Counted from the first letter of the stretch, positions 22,462-30,226 are shown. The stretch is 31,156 bases of DNA from Clostridia bacterium (GCA_017399225.1 JAFQEB010000056.1:1-31156); one strand, 5' to 3'. Made by a program: numbers and translations. Notes: generated by a model from the sequence alone, not told the origin.

Positions 22462-23523
22462 TTACCGGGCGGCCTTTTCCTCCGCCAGGCGGCGGGCCAC
22501 GCGGATCAACTCATCAGCCAGGTTGTCCTCGACCTTGATGGGCTCCTGTCCCTTGATGAACAGCACGCCGCCCCGCTTGCCGCCGGCCATGCCGACGTCG
22601 GCCTCGCGGGCTTCGCCGGGGCCATTGACCACGCAGCCCATCACCGCCACCTTCAGCGGCACGCGGATGTCCGCCAGCTCCGCCTCCACGCGGGCAGCGA
22701 TGCCAGCCACGTCGATGCAGGTGCGGCCGCAGGTGGGGCAGGATACCAGCTGCACACCCTGGGTACGCAGGTTCAGCGCGCGCAGGATGTCCCAGGCAGC
22801 CTTGCCCTCCGGGATGGGCGAGCCGGTCAGGCTCACGCGGATGGTGTTACCGATGCCCTGGGCCAGCAGCGCGCCAATGCCGATGGCGCTCTTGATGGTG
22901 CCCTGGCCCGGCAGGCCCGCCTCAGTGACGCCCACATGCAGGGGATAATCACACTGCTTCGCAGCCAGCTGGTAGGTATCGATGGTCAGGCGGACGTCGG
23001 AGGCCTTCATGCTCAGCACGATATCCTCAAAGCCAACCTTCTCCAGCATCCGGGCATGGGTCAGGGCGCTCTCGACGAGGCCCTCGGCACAGGGGCCGCC
23101 GTATTTGGCGAGGATGTCCTTCTCGATGGAGCCGGTATTGACGCCGATGCGGATCGGGATGTGATGGGCTTTGGCCGCAGCGGCCAGCTCGCGGACGTTG
23201 GCTTCGCCGCCGATATTGCCGGGATTGATGCGCAGCTTGTGGATGCCGTTTTCAGCCGCCGCGATGGCGAGGCGGTGGTTGAAGTGGATATCGGCCACGA
23301 GGGGCACGGGGGAGCCGTCGACGAGGGTACGGACGGCTTTGGCGCAGGCTTCATCGTAGACGGAGCAGCGGACGATATCGCAGCCTGCGGCGGCCAGCTC
23401 GCGGATCTGGGCAAGGGTGGCTGCTGCATCGCGGGTATCGGTATTGGTCATGGACTGCACCCAGACGGGGTTGCTGCCGCCGAGGGTCAGGCCGCCGAGG
23501 GTGACTTCGCGGGTGGTATACAT
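22462..23523 (-). CDS. ispG: 4-hydroxy-3-methylbut-2-en-1-yl diphosphate synthase
   Basis: This is the next-to-last enzyme of the MEP isoprenoid pathway; it uses a [4Fe-4S] cluster to convert MEcPP to HMBPP. The 353 residues match the usual single-domain bacterial length. Cluster ligands are Cys262 and Cys265 (SCPTCGRTC), Cys297 (MGCVVNGPGEA) and Glu304. The TIM-barrel half contains LVADIHFN and KLRINPGNIG. The ATG at 23523 follows AGGAGG; a longer frame upstream is repeat-derived. It is separated from rseP by 530 bases holding the rseP terminator and repeat DNA, so it needs its own promoter; only a weak candidate (TTGACC in the hairpin at 23572-23590) was seen. Confidence 0.95.
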   Translation of the reverse strand: MYTTREVTLGGLTLGGSNPVWVQSMTNTDTRDAAATLAQIRELAAAGCDIVRCSVYDEACAKAVRTLVDGSPVPLVADIHFNHRLAIAAAENGIHKLRINPGNIGGEANVRELAAAAKAHHIPIRIGVNTGSIEKDILAKYGGPCAEGLVESALTHARMLEKVGFEDIVLSMKASDVRLTIDTYQLAAKQCDYPLHVGVTEAGLPGQGTIKSAIGIGALLAQGIGNTIRVSLTGSPIPEGKAAWDILRALNLRTQGVQLVSCPTCGRTCIDVAGIAARVEAELADIRVPLKVAVMGCVVNGPGEAREADVGMAGGKRGGVLFIKGQEPIKVEDNLADELIRVARRLAEEKAAR

Positions 23524-23571
23524 ATAAAAACCTCCTGTCAAGGACAAGTAACAAGGGAGCGAAAAAAGGGT

Positions 23572-23894
23572 CAAGGGTCTAAGACCCTTGCGGGGGTGGA
23601 GGGGCCGCGGAGGCCCCTCCCCGTCGGAGACCTCGCGCCGCAGCGCAAACCACCACAACGCCTTTGACGAATCCCCGATTCGTCAAACAGTTCAACCGAC
23701 TCAAAAGGAAAAGCCAACAAAGCCGACCATTTCAAGCGAAGCAAGCCGCAGGGGGCCCTCTCAGTCAGCTGCGCTGACAGAACTCCTTCCGTCATCGCGC
23801 AAGCGCGATGCCACCTCCCTCGGGGAGGGAGGCTTTATCAGGCAGGAAGCTCACGCTTCCTCGAACGAATTTCCCGGAGGGAGAGCCTTTTGGC
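23572..23894. repeat. Cluster of palindromic repeats between ispG and rseP
   Basis: The interval 23524-24012 has no gene. It holds perfect palindromes at 23572-23590 (CAAGGGTCT / AGACCCTTG), 23598-23620 (GGAGGGGCC / GGCCCCTCC) and 23663-23687 (TTTGACGAATC / GATTCGTCAAA). It then has a second copy of the element at 2640-2792: CCCTCTCAGTCAG...GCTGACAG at 23757-23780 and GGAGGGAGAGCCTTTTGGC ending at 23894. In this copy the two conserved blocks are split by about 85 extra bases that contain further palindromes (CTCCCTCGGGGAGG, GGAAGCTCACGCTTCC). Confidence 0.75.
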
Positions 23895-24012
23895 ATGTTG
23901 CCTTTGGCAATTGGATGGTATGCAGCCTGAACAGGCAGCTGATAACCGCCCCTTCAGGGAGAGCATTGCCCACTCTCATTGTACCACACTCCCCCGCGTT
24001 TGTCACCACATG

Positions 24013-24042
24013 AAAAGGCCCGCCGGAGAAGCCCGGCAGGCC
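24013..24042 (-). terminator. Rho-independent terminator after rseP
   Basis: On the minus strand GGCCTGCCGG pairs with CCGGCGGGCC (one G-U) across a 6-base loop, followed by TTTTC. It starts 12 bases after the rseP stop. Confidence 0.85.
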
Positions 24043-24054
24043 GGATTATGCTGC

Positions 24055-25122
24055 TCAGAACAGCCGCCACACGTCGCGGACCGTCATCAGGATGATCAGC
24101 GCGAAGAGGATCAGCATCCCCACCAGATGGATGGTGGCCTCGACCTCCTGCTTGACGGGCTTGCCGCGGACGCCCTCAATGGCGTGGAAGACAAGGCGGG
24201 AGCCGTCCAGGCCGGGGATGGGCAGCAGGTTCATGATGCCCAGGTTCACCGAGATGAAGCCCAGCAAGGTGATGAAGCCGTCCAGGCCGTAATCGTTGAC
24301 CGTCTGGCTGACCATCGTCACTACCGCCACGGGGCCGCCGGTATCCTCAATACCCTCGCCCTTGGTGATGATGCCCTTGAGCGCATCCAGGATGGCCGTG
24401 CTGTAGCCGATGCACTCATCCCAGCCGCGCTGCACCGCCGTGCCCAGACCGATGGGCTCCTTGCCGGTGATCCGCCCATTGATGGTGACGCCGATGCGGT
24501 ACTTCTGCAGCTCTTCATCCCAGAAGGGCGTAGCCGTGGTCTCGAAGGTCTCCTCGCCCCGGCGGATGGTCAGCGTCAGCGGCTGATCCCCGTCGATGGC
24601 GTTGAGCAGGGTGGTCTGGGTGCCGTCGAGCATGTTGACGCCGTTGACCTCGGTGATCAGATCCTCCGCGCGGATACCGGCCGCATACGCGGGGCCGGAC
24701 TCTTCCACCGCAGACAAGAAGGGCTCCACCTGCACGTCGCCCACATACCAGCAATAGCCCGTGAGCACCACGAAGGCCAGGATGAAGTTCATCACCGGGC
24801 CCATGGCAACGGTGATCATCCGCTTCCACACGGCCTGCTTGTTGTAGGCGCGGGGGTCGTCCTTGGTTTTGCCCTCCGCATCATCCTCGCCGTAGAAGGC
24901 GCAGAAGCCGCCGAAGGGCACCCAGCGCAGGGAGAACTTCGTGCCGGACTTTTTGCCCGTCCAGCCGAAGATCTTCGGGCCCATGCCGATGGCGAATTCC
25001 TGCACCTCGATGCCCGTCAGGCGCGCCGCCATAAAGTGTCCGAATTCATGCACCGCCACCAGAACACCCAGCAGCAGAATGCCCAGCAGGATCGAACCGG
25101 CCTGCGACAAAAATCCCATCAT
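24055..25122 (-). CDS. rseP: RIP metalloprotease RseP (site-2 protease)
   Basis: This 355-residue intramembrane zinc protease cleaves membrane-spanning regulators such as anti-sigma factors and cleared signal peptides. The zinc motif HEFGH is at 25-29 in the first helix, and NLLPIPGLDG (298-307) provides the third ligand Asp. A single PDZ domain spans ~130-195, as is usual in Firmicutes (RasP-like). The ATG at 25122 is chosen, nine bases after AGGAG; a second ATG follows at once. It lies 19 bases downstream of dxr, in one operon, the standard order. A strong terminator ends the unit. Confidence 0.94.
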   Translation of the reverse strand: MMGFLSQAGSILLGILLLGVLVAVHEFGHFMAARLTGIEVQEFAIGMGPKIFGWTGKKSGTKFSLRWVPFGGFCAFYGEDDAEGKTKDDPRAYNKQAVWKRMITVAMGPVMNFILAFVVLTGYCWYVGDVQVEPFLSAVEESGPAYAAGIRAEDLITEVNGVNMLDGTQTTLLNAIDGDQPLTLTIRRGEETFETTATPFWDEELQKYRIGVTINGRITGKEPIGLGTAVQRGWDECIGYSTAILDALKGIITKGEGIEDTGGPVAVVTMVSQTVNDYGLDGFITLLGFISVNLGIMNLLPIPGLDGSRLVFHAIEGVRGKPVKQEVEATIHLVGMLILFALIILMTVRDVWRLF

Positions 25123-25141
25123 AACTGATAACTCCTATGCT

Positions 25142-26296
25142 TTACTGCCTGACGCTCTCCAGCAGGGAGGCCGTCACACGGCGGGCCTCCTGATCCGCAT
25201 GGAAGATGTCCGCCAGGGTGTTGGCCGGCATATCGCCCAGCGTTTCCAATGCGCCCTCCACCAGGCGGGTGATGCCGCCAAAGGGAATCTGCCCGGCCAG
25301 GAAGGCCGCGACGGCCGCCTCGTTGGCGCCGTTGAGGATGGTGCAGGCCGCGCCGCCGGCATTCAGGCACTCCCGCGCCAGACGCAGGGCCGGGAAGCGC
25401 GCTTCATCCCCGCGCTCGAAGGTCAGCTGCCCCAGGGCAAAGAGATCCAGGGGCTTCGACCCGGTGGGCAGGCGCTCGGGGTAGGACATGGCGTACTGGA
25501 TCGGCACGCGCATATCCGGCACGCCCAGCTGGGCGATGACCGCACCGTCGGCAAATTCCACCGCGCTGTGGATGATGGACTGGGGATGCACCACCACCTC
25601 GATCTTCTCCGGCGGCAGGTCAAAGAGCCAGCGGGCTTCCATAATTTCAAGGGCCTTGTTGAACATGGAGGCGGAGTCGATGGTGATCTTCGCGCCCATG
25701 GCCCAGTTGGGGTGGTTGAGGGCCTGCTCGCGGGTGGCGGAGGCGATCTTTTCCTTCGGCCAGGTGCGGAAGGGGCCGCCGGAGGCCGTCAGCAGCAGCT
25801 TCACGGGCTGATTCCCCGCCGCGCCCTGCAGGCACTGGAAGATGGCGCTGTGCTCGCTGTCCACGGGCAGGAGGGGCTTGCCGATGGCACGGGCCGCATC
25901 CATCACCAGATGGCCGCCGGTCACCAGGGCCTCCTTGTTGGCCAGAAGCACCTGGCGGTTTGCGTGCAGCGCATCCATCACGCTCTGCAATCCTGCGATG
26001 CCCACCACGCTCACCAGCACCATATCCGCAGGAACCTCGGCGGCAGCGGCGTGAAGAGCCTCTTTGCCCATGACCCAGCGGCAGAAGCGCAGATCGGCGG
26101 GGATCTCCTCCATGGGGATGGGCTCGGTCAGGCCCGCCATCTCCGGGCGGAAGGTTCGCACCTGCTCAAAGAAGAGCTCCCGGTTGCGGTGGGCCGTCAT
26201 GGCAGCGACGCGGAAGCGCTCCGGGTGCAGCGCGACCAGCTGGAGCGCCTGCGTACCGATGGAGCCGGTGGAGCCGAGGATGGAAATGCTTTGCAT
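25142..26296 (-). CDS. dxr: 1-deoxy-D-xylulose 5-phosphate reductoisomerase
   Basis: This enzyme makes MEP from DXP with NADPH, the committed step of the isoprenoid pathway. The 384 residues match the family. Visible are the nucleotide-binding GSTGSIGTQ at 8-16, LLANKEALVTGG, LPVDSEHSAIFQ, TASGGPF, and KITIDSASMFNKALEIMEA, which covers the metal and substrate site. The ATG follows AGGAGG. A strong terminator at 26374-26409 separates it from cdsA, so dxr-rseP probably have their own promoter in the 77-base gap; no convincing one was found. Confidence 0.96.
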   Translation of the reverse strand: MQSISILGSTGSIGTQALQLVALHPERFRVAAMTAHRNRELFFEQVRTFRPEMAGLTEPIPMEEIPADLRFCRWVMGKEALHAAAAEVPADMVLVSVVGIAGLQSVMDALHANRQVLLANKEALVTGGHLVMDAARAIGKPLLPVDSEHSAIFQCLQGAAGNQPVKLLLTASGGPFRTWPKEKIASATREQALNHPNWAMGAKITIDSASMFNKALEIMEARWLFDLPPEKIEVVVHPQSIIHSAVEFADGAVIAQLGVPDMRVPIQYAMSYPERLPTGSKPLDLFALGQLTFERGDEARFPALRLARECLNAGGAACTILNGANEAAVAAFLAGQIPFGGITRLVEGALETLGDMPANTLADIFHADQEARRVTASLLESVRQ

Positions 26297-26373
26297 AGCT
26301 TTTGCCTCCTGTCAGGTCGGCATTCATATCCTATGTGCGGGGCAGGGGCTGCAATGCCTGAAGCCCGCAAGTG

Positions 26374-26409
26374 AAAAGCACGGCACGTCCGACCGCGCGC
26401 CGTGCTTTT
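26374..26409 (-). terminator. Rho-independent terminator after cdsA
   Basis: A perfect 11-bp stem AAAAGCACGGC / GCCGTGCTTTT with a 14-base loop ends in TTTT on the minus strand (and on the plus strand by symmetry). Confidence 0.88.
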
Positions 26410-26423
26410 GAGGGAGCCTTACA

Positions 26424-27236
26424 TCAGACCAGCAGACGGTAGCAGGAGAGGATCAGCGCCATGAAGATGATGCTGTCCATACGGTCGAGCATACCGCCGT
26501 GACCGGGGAAGAGGTTGGAAAAATCCTTCAGGCCGCAGTGACGCTTGATCATGGAGGCGAACAGATCGCCGATCTGCCCCGCCACGCCGCCAATGAGACC
26601 CAGCAGCACATAGTGCCACCACAGGGGGAGATACACCCGGTTGACGCCGGCGAACAGCCATACCAGGCCGCCCACCGCCAGCGCCGCCAGCAGGCTGCCG
26701 ATCAGGCCGCCCACCGCGCCGGAAACCGTCTTGTTGGGACTGACAGCCGGGCAGAGCTTGGGGCCCTTGAGGGACGTGCCCACAAAGAGCGCAAAGATAT
26801 CGCCCACGCAGGGCACCGCCAGCAGCAGGAGCATCATGCACACCTGCAGGGAGTGGGGCTCGATCAGCGCCAGCTTCATCGCGCACATGCCCGGCAGCAC
26901 CAGGGACAGCAGCGGCAGCAGGCTCAGCAGGCAGTCCTCCAGCTTCGGTTCGGCCCGGAAGATCACGCAGATCAGCGTGATGATGCTCACCGCTACCGCA
27001 ATGGGGATCAGCAGCTTCTCGCCGCCCAGGGCCAGCAGCGGCACGCTCAGCACCACGCCCAGCCAGGTCGGCCATGCCACCGGACGGTGCCCCGCCACGG
27101 ACAGCGCATGGAACTCCTCATATACCGCAAAGCATACCACCACAACGATGGCAGCCGCCATGACCGTGCCGCCCAGGGCCAGCAGGCCTGCCGCCACCGC
27201 CGCCAGGATCACCGCGGTGATGATTCGTTGAGTCAA
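26424..27236 (-). CDS. cdsA: Phosphatidate cytidylyltransferase (CDP-diglyceride synthase)
   Basis: This integral membrane enzyme makes CDP-diacylglycerol from phosphatidate and CTP for phospholipid synthesis. With the TTG start at 27236 it has 270 residues. The GTG three codons upstream (27245) would lie one base after AGGAG, whereas the TTG lies ten bases after it, so TTG is preferred. Seven to eight hydrophobic segments are seen. The C-terminal signature is clear: IGDLFASMIKRHCGLKDFS followed by FPGHGGMLDRMDS. It lies 126 bases after uppS and ends at a strong terminator. Confidence 0.92.
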   Translation of the reverse strand: MTQRIITAVILAAVAAGLLALGGTVMAAAIVVVVCFAVYEEFHALSVAGHRPVAWPTWLGVVLSVPLLALGGEKLLIPIAVAVSIITLICVIFRAEPKLEDCLLSLLPLLSLVLPGMCAMKLALIEPHSLQVCMMLLLLAVPCVGDIFALFVGTSLKGPKLCPAVSPNKTVSGAVGGLIGSLLAALAVGGLVWLFAGVNRVYLPLWWHYVLLGLIGGVAGQIGDLFASMIKRHCGLKDFSNLFPGHGGMLDRMDSIIFMALILSCYRLLV

Positions 27237-27362
27237 TCTTGTCACGCTCCTTGTTGCATCACGTTCACAGCGGCGCGCCGCCGGTCGTTCCTCCCGATAC
27301 TATATCAGCTTTCTGAACCATGCATGAACTGCCGGAAGGAAAGTCCACTTTTGCCTCGGGCC

Positions 27363-28130
27363 TTACAGCCTTTTGCCAAAGCGGCGCTCGCGTCCGCCGT
27401 AGGCCAGCAGCGCCTCGTCATAATCCGCAACGGTAAAATCCGGCCAGAGCACGGTGGGGAAGAGGAACTCCGCATACGCACACTGCCAGAGCAGGAAATT
27501 CGACAGCCGCATCTCTCCGCTGGTGCGGATCATCAGATCCACGTCCGGCTGGCCGGCGGTGTACAGATGGGCGGAGACGGTCTTTTCGTCCACGTCCTCC
27601 GCAGCCAGACGGCCCGCCTGCACCTCCTGCGCGATCAGCCGGGCCGCACGGGCCAGCTCCGCACGGGAGCCGTAGTTCAGGCAGATGTTCAGCGTCAGGC
27701 CAGTATTGTCCGCCGTGCGCTCCTCCGCTGCGATCAGCGTCTCCCGCTGACGAGGGGGGAATACATCCTTTTCGCCCAGGATCAGGATACGCACGTTCTT
27801 TTCATCCAGCTCATCGATCTCGGAGGCAAAGAAATCCAGGATCAGCTGCATCAGCGCCCCGACTTCCTCCGGCGAGCGATTCCAGTTCTCGGTGGAGAAG
27901 GCGTAGATGCTCAGAGCGCCGATGCCCAGGTCGTCCGTATGGCGGATGACCTCGCGCAGGGTCTCCACGCCCTGCCGGTGGCCCAGGGCAACGCCCAGCT
28001 TGTGCTTCTTGGCCCAGCGGCCGTTGCCGTCCATGATGATGCCCACATGGCGGGGGAGCTTTTCAAAGGCTTCCTTCGTCAGGGCGGGCGTCTTCAGCTT
28101 CTGGCCGAACAAATCCTTGATGATATCCAT
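27363..28130 (-). CDS. uppS: Undecaprenyl diphosphate synthase (isoprenyl transferase)
   Basis: This cis-prenyltransferase builds the C55 carrier lipid used for peptidoglycan and other wall polymers. The 255 residues fit. The catalytic Asp34 is in VGIIMDGNGRWAKK, followed by GHRQGVETL, SIYAFSTENWNR, and the C-terminal DLMIRTSGEMRLSNFLLWQ. The start at 28130 follows GAGGT; an extra 15 in-frame codons upstream lie in a hairpin and are rejected. The hairpin 13 bases upstream may affect expression. It precedes cdsA as in most Firmicutes. Confidence 0.95.
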   Translation of the reverse strand: MDIIKDLFGQKLKTPALTKEAFEKLPRHVGIIMDGNGRWAKKHKLGVALGHRQGVETLREVIRHTDDLGIGALSIYAFSTENWNRSPEEVGALMQLILDFFASEIDELDEKNVRILILGEKDVFPPRQRETLIAAEERTADNTGLTLNICLNYGSRAELARAARLIAQEVQAGRLAAEDVDEKTVSAHLYTAGQPDVDLMIRTSGEMRLSNFLLWQCAYAEFLFPTVLWPDFTVADYDEALLAYGGRERRFGKRL

Positions 28131-28142
28131 ATAAACCTCAAA

Positions 28143-28186
28143 CGGGCAGGCCCGCAGCCTCTCGCGGAAGCCCACGGGTCTGCCCG
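28143..28186 (-). other. Strong hairpin in the uppS leader
   Basis: On the minus strand CGGGCAGACCCG (28175-28186) pairs with CGGGCCTGCCCG (28143-28154), 11 of 12 pairs, across a 20-base loop, then TTTGAGGTTTAT and the uppS ATG. The stem is followed by TTT only, so it is an uncertain terminator; it could be an attenuator or a processing or stability structure. Confidence 0.55.
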
Positions 28187-28200
28187 GATAGAACGATTTT

Positions 28201-28332
28201 TAGTGAATAGTGAATAGTGAAGCCGCAGCCCTTCGGGCTGCTAATGAATAGTGAATAGCAAGAGTGTCTGGCTCACAAACCATTCACCAGTCAGGCGAAG
28301 CCGAACGACTTCACTCTTCATTCTTCACTCTT
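28201..28332. repeat. GTGAATA heptamer repeat tract with internal GC hairpins
   Basis: TAGTGAATAGTGAATAGTGA (28201-28220) is followed by a 7-bp hairpin GCAGCCC / GGGCTGC (28225-28241) and TGAATAGTGAATAG. The right part runs in the opposite orientation (CATTCACCAG ... CTTCACTCTTCATTCTTCACTC, to 28331). The plan, heptamers around a short GC hairpin of different sequence, matches the tract at 4286-4340. The last codons of the adjacent small gene are made of this repeat. Confidence 0.75.
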
Positions 28333-28541
28333 TTCGGCTCCCCATCCCGGAAGGCGCTGACCGTCAGTTCCCCTTCACGCACGCGGATAACCCGCAGCGT
28401 ACCCTCCCGGGGCTGTGCGGATTCGTCTCCCTTGCGGCGGGGGGCATGGGTAACAAGCACCCTGGGCTCAGCGCCCCAGGCGCGGGCGGTTTCAAGCGCA
28501 GCTTCCAGCGGCAGCCCCAGCAGGGCTTCCCAGTTCGTCAT
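28311..28541 (-). CDS. Small conserved-looking protein of unknown function between frr and uppS
   Basis: This 76-residue protein is not recognised. It starts MTNWEALLGLPLEAALETAR and has a basic middle (THAPRRKGDE) and a TLRVIRVREGELTVSAF strand-rich end; the opening LGLPLEAALETARAWGAEPRV faintly recalls a PASTA-like helix-strand pattern, which is only a guess. The ribosome binding site GGAGGT lies within the last codons of frr, and the start is seven bases after the frr stop, so it is probably translated from the same mRNA. The final residues KRVKNEE and the stop codon come from the heptamer repeat, so the original C-terminus may have been replaced. Confidence 0.65.
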   Translation of the reverse strand: MTNWEALLGLPLEAALETARAWGAEPRVLVTHAPRRKGDESAQPREGTLRVIRVREGELTVSAFRDGEPKRVKNEE

Positions 28542-28548
28542 GGAAAAA

Positions 28549-29109
28549 TCAGACCTCCATGATCTCCTTTTCCTTGGCGGCGCCGATGGCGTCGATCTCC
28601 TTGCTGGCCTTGTCGGTCAGCTTCTGGGCGTCTTCCTCGGCCTTGTGCTGCTCGTCCTCGGTGCACAGGGAGTCCTTCTTGAGCTTCTTGACAGCCTCGA
28701 TGGCGTCGCGGCGGATGGAGCGCACGGCCACCTTGGCCTCCTCGACGTACTTCTTGACCTGCTTGGTCAGATCCTTACGGCGCTCAGCGTTCAGCTCGGG
28801 GAAGATCAGGCGGATCACTTCGCCGTCGTTGTTGGGGTTCAGGCCCAGATCGCTGGTCTGGATGGCCTTCTCGATGGCCTTGAGCATGGACTTCTCCCAG
28901 GGCTTGATGACCATCATGCGGGCCTCGGGCACGGACACGTTGCCGATCTGGTTCAGGGGCGTGGGGGTGCCGTAGTAGTCCACGGAGATGCGGTCCAGGA
29001 GCCTGGGATTGGCGCGGCCGGCACGGATGGCCTGCAGGTTGTTCTCCAGCGCCACGATGCTCTTGTCCATGCGAGTCTTTGCCTCGGCGAGGATTTCCTT
29101 GATCGTCAT
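28549..29109 (-). CDS. frr: Ribosome recycling factor
   Basis: This factor, with EF-G, splits the post-termination ribosome. The 186 residues match the family exactly. MTIKEILAEAKTRMDKSI ... RAGRANPRLLDRISVDYYG and the conserved NIGNVSV/EARMM region (here QIGNVSVPEARMMVIKPW) are clear, and the C-terminal helix pair is complete. The start at 29109 follows AAGGAGG; 23 extra in-frame codons upstream are rejected. It lies about 210 bases after pyrH across an AT-rich repeat tract, more than the usual short gap. Confidence 0.97.
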   Translation of the reverse strand: MTIKEILAEAKTRMDKSIVALENNLQAIRAGRANPRLLDRISVDYYGTPTPLNQIGNVSVPEARMMVIKPWEKSMLKAIEKAIQTSDLGLNPNNDGEVIRLIFPELNAERRKDLTKQVKKYVEEAKVAVRSIRRDAIEAVKKLKKDSLCTEDEQHKAEEDAQKLTDKASKEIDAIGAAKEKEIMEV

Positions 29110-29189
29110 AACAGTAACCTCCTTGTATGGGGGATTGATAGCTGTCCTTATTGTAACCTGTTTTTCCCTAAAAGGCAAGAGGGGGGTAA

Positions 29190-29310
29190 TTCAAATTATG
29201 AATTATGAATTGGGAATTAGGGATTTAGGTTGGGAGGCGCGTATCCTTTGGCGCGCTTCGTTTCACTAAATCAATTCCTAATTCATCATTCCTAATTCAT
29301 CATTTTCGTT
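29190..29310. repeat. AT-rich ATTATGAATT-type inverted repeat tract between pyrH and frr
   Basis: The left arm (about 29195-29230) has tandem AATTATGAATT and GGGAATTAGG units; the right arm (about 29264-29304) carries their complements (CAATTCCTAATTCATCATTC). Together they form a large imperfect hairpin with a centre holding GGCGCG. A sister tract lies between tsf and pyrH. Confidence 0.7.
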
Positions 29311-29333
29311 CATCCCTCTCAGGGATGAACGAA
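29305..29333 (-). other. Perfect hairpin over the pyrH stop codon
   Basis: TTCGTTCATCCCT and AGGGATGAACGAA are perfect 13-base complements separated by three bases; the pyrH TGA (29319-29321) lies at the loop. No T-run follows on the minus strand, so a termination role is unlikely; transcript stabilisation is more plausible. Confidence 0.65.
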
Positions 29334-30029
29334 CGTCCCCATGTCGTCGCCTTCCAGCACGCGGATCAGGTTTTTGGGATCGTTCAGACCAAAGACGCGC
29401 ACCATGGGCAGGCCCTGCTCGGCGCAGAGGGCGAAAGCAGCGGCGTCCATCACCTTCAGGCCGCGGTTCAGGGCCTCCTTGTAGGTGATGTCCTTGATGA
29501 GGGTGGCGCTGGGGTCCTTGTTGGGGTCGGCGGTGTACACACCGTCGATGTTCTTGGCCATGAGGATGCAGTCCGCCTGCATTTCGATCGCGCGCAGGGC
29601 CACAGCGGTATCGGTGGAGAAGAAGGGGTTGCCGGAACCGGCGGCAAAGAGCACCACGCGGCCCTCGGTCAGGTGACGGCGGGCAGCCATGGCGTTGAAG
29701 GGCTCGCAGAAGCGCACCATGTCCACCGCAGACTGCACCACCACGTCCAGGCCCGCCTTGCGCAGGGCGTCGGACATGCACAGGCAGTTGATGACGGTGC
29801 CCAGCATACCCATCTGGTCGGCGATAACGGCATCCATATTGGCGCTGGGGCCCTGACGGCCGCGCCAGATATTGCCCGCGCCGATCACGATACCGATCTC
29901 CACGCCCATGTCGTGCATCTCACGGATAATATCAGCGATCTCCTGCACCTTGGCGAAGTCGAACAGATCATTGCCGGACTTGAGGGCCTCGCCGGAAAGC
30001 TTGAAAATAATACGCTTGTAGGCAGCCAT
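29319..30029 (-). CDS. pyrH: UMP kinase
   Basis: This cytoplasmic amino-acid-kinase-fold enzyme phosphorylates UMP to UDP. The 236 residues are normal. KRIIFKLSGEAL (5-16) at the phosphate site, GIVIGAGNIWRG, and FAAGSGNPFFSTDTAVALRA are diagnostic, as is DGVYTADPNKDP for the uridine-nucleotide region. AAGGAGG precedes the ATG. It lies between tsf and frr in the standard order, but AT-rich repeats separate it from both, and a terminator lies between tsf and pyrH. No clear own promoter was found. Confidence 0.97.
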   Translation of the reverse strand: MAAYKRIIFKLSGEALKSGNDLFDFAKVQEIADIIREMHDMGVEIGIVIGAGNIWRGRQGPSANMDAVIADQMGMLGTVINCLCMSDALRKAGLDVVVQSAVDMVRFCEPFNAMAARRHLTEGRVVLFAAGSGNPFFSTDTAVALRAIEMQADCILMAKNIDGVYTADPNKDPSATLIKDITYKEALNRGLKVMDAAAFALCAEQGLPMVRVFGLNDPKNLIRVLEGDDMGTFVHP

Positions 30030-30054
30030 GGTATTTCCTCCTTCGGAGTAAATG

Positions 30055-30165
30055 CAAATTATGAATTAGGAATGATGAATTATGAATTGAGCAAGTGAAG
30101 GGATCAGAATACAGAACACAGAAATGCAGTAGATAAATTCCTAATTCCTCATTCATAATTCATAA
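30055..30165. repeat. AT-rich ATTATGAATT-type inverted repeat tract between tsf and pyrH
   Basis: The left arm AAATTATGAATTAGGAATG ... TTATGAATTGAG (30055-30091) faces a right arm TAAATTCCTAATTCCTCATT ... CATAATTCATAATT (30133-30167). The arms can pair over about 35 bases with mismatches. The unit sequence matches the tract at 29190-29310, and both lie in gaps of one conserved gene cluster. Confidence 0.7.
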
Positions 30166-30226
30166 TTCTTCAACTGCGTTTATCGCAGTTGAAGAAAGGG
30201 GAACCGCATTTTTCATGCAGTTCCCC
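30166..30226 (-). terminator. Tandem hairpins after tsf
   Basis: Reading the minus strand from tsf, the first hairpin pairs GGGGAACTGCAT with ATGCGGTTCCCC (30198-30226), followed by TTTCTTC, an intrinsic terminator. Its T-rich tail is also the arm of a second, perfect 13-bp hairpin TTCTTCAACTGCG / CGCAGTTGAAGAA (30166-30196). Confidence 0.8.

Noticed and set aside
27243..27245. GTG start for cdsA
   Set aside because: It lies one base after the AGGAG site; the TTG at 27236 has a workable ten-base spacing. This remains uncertain.
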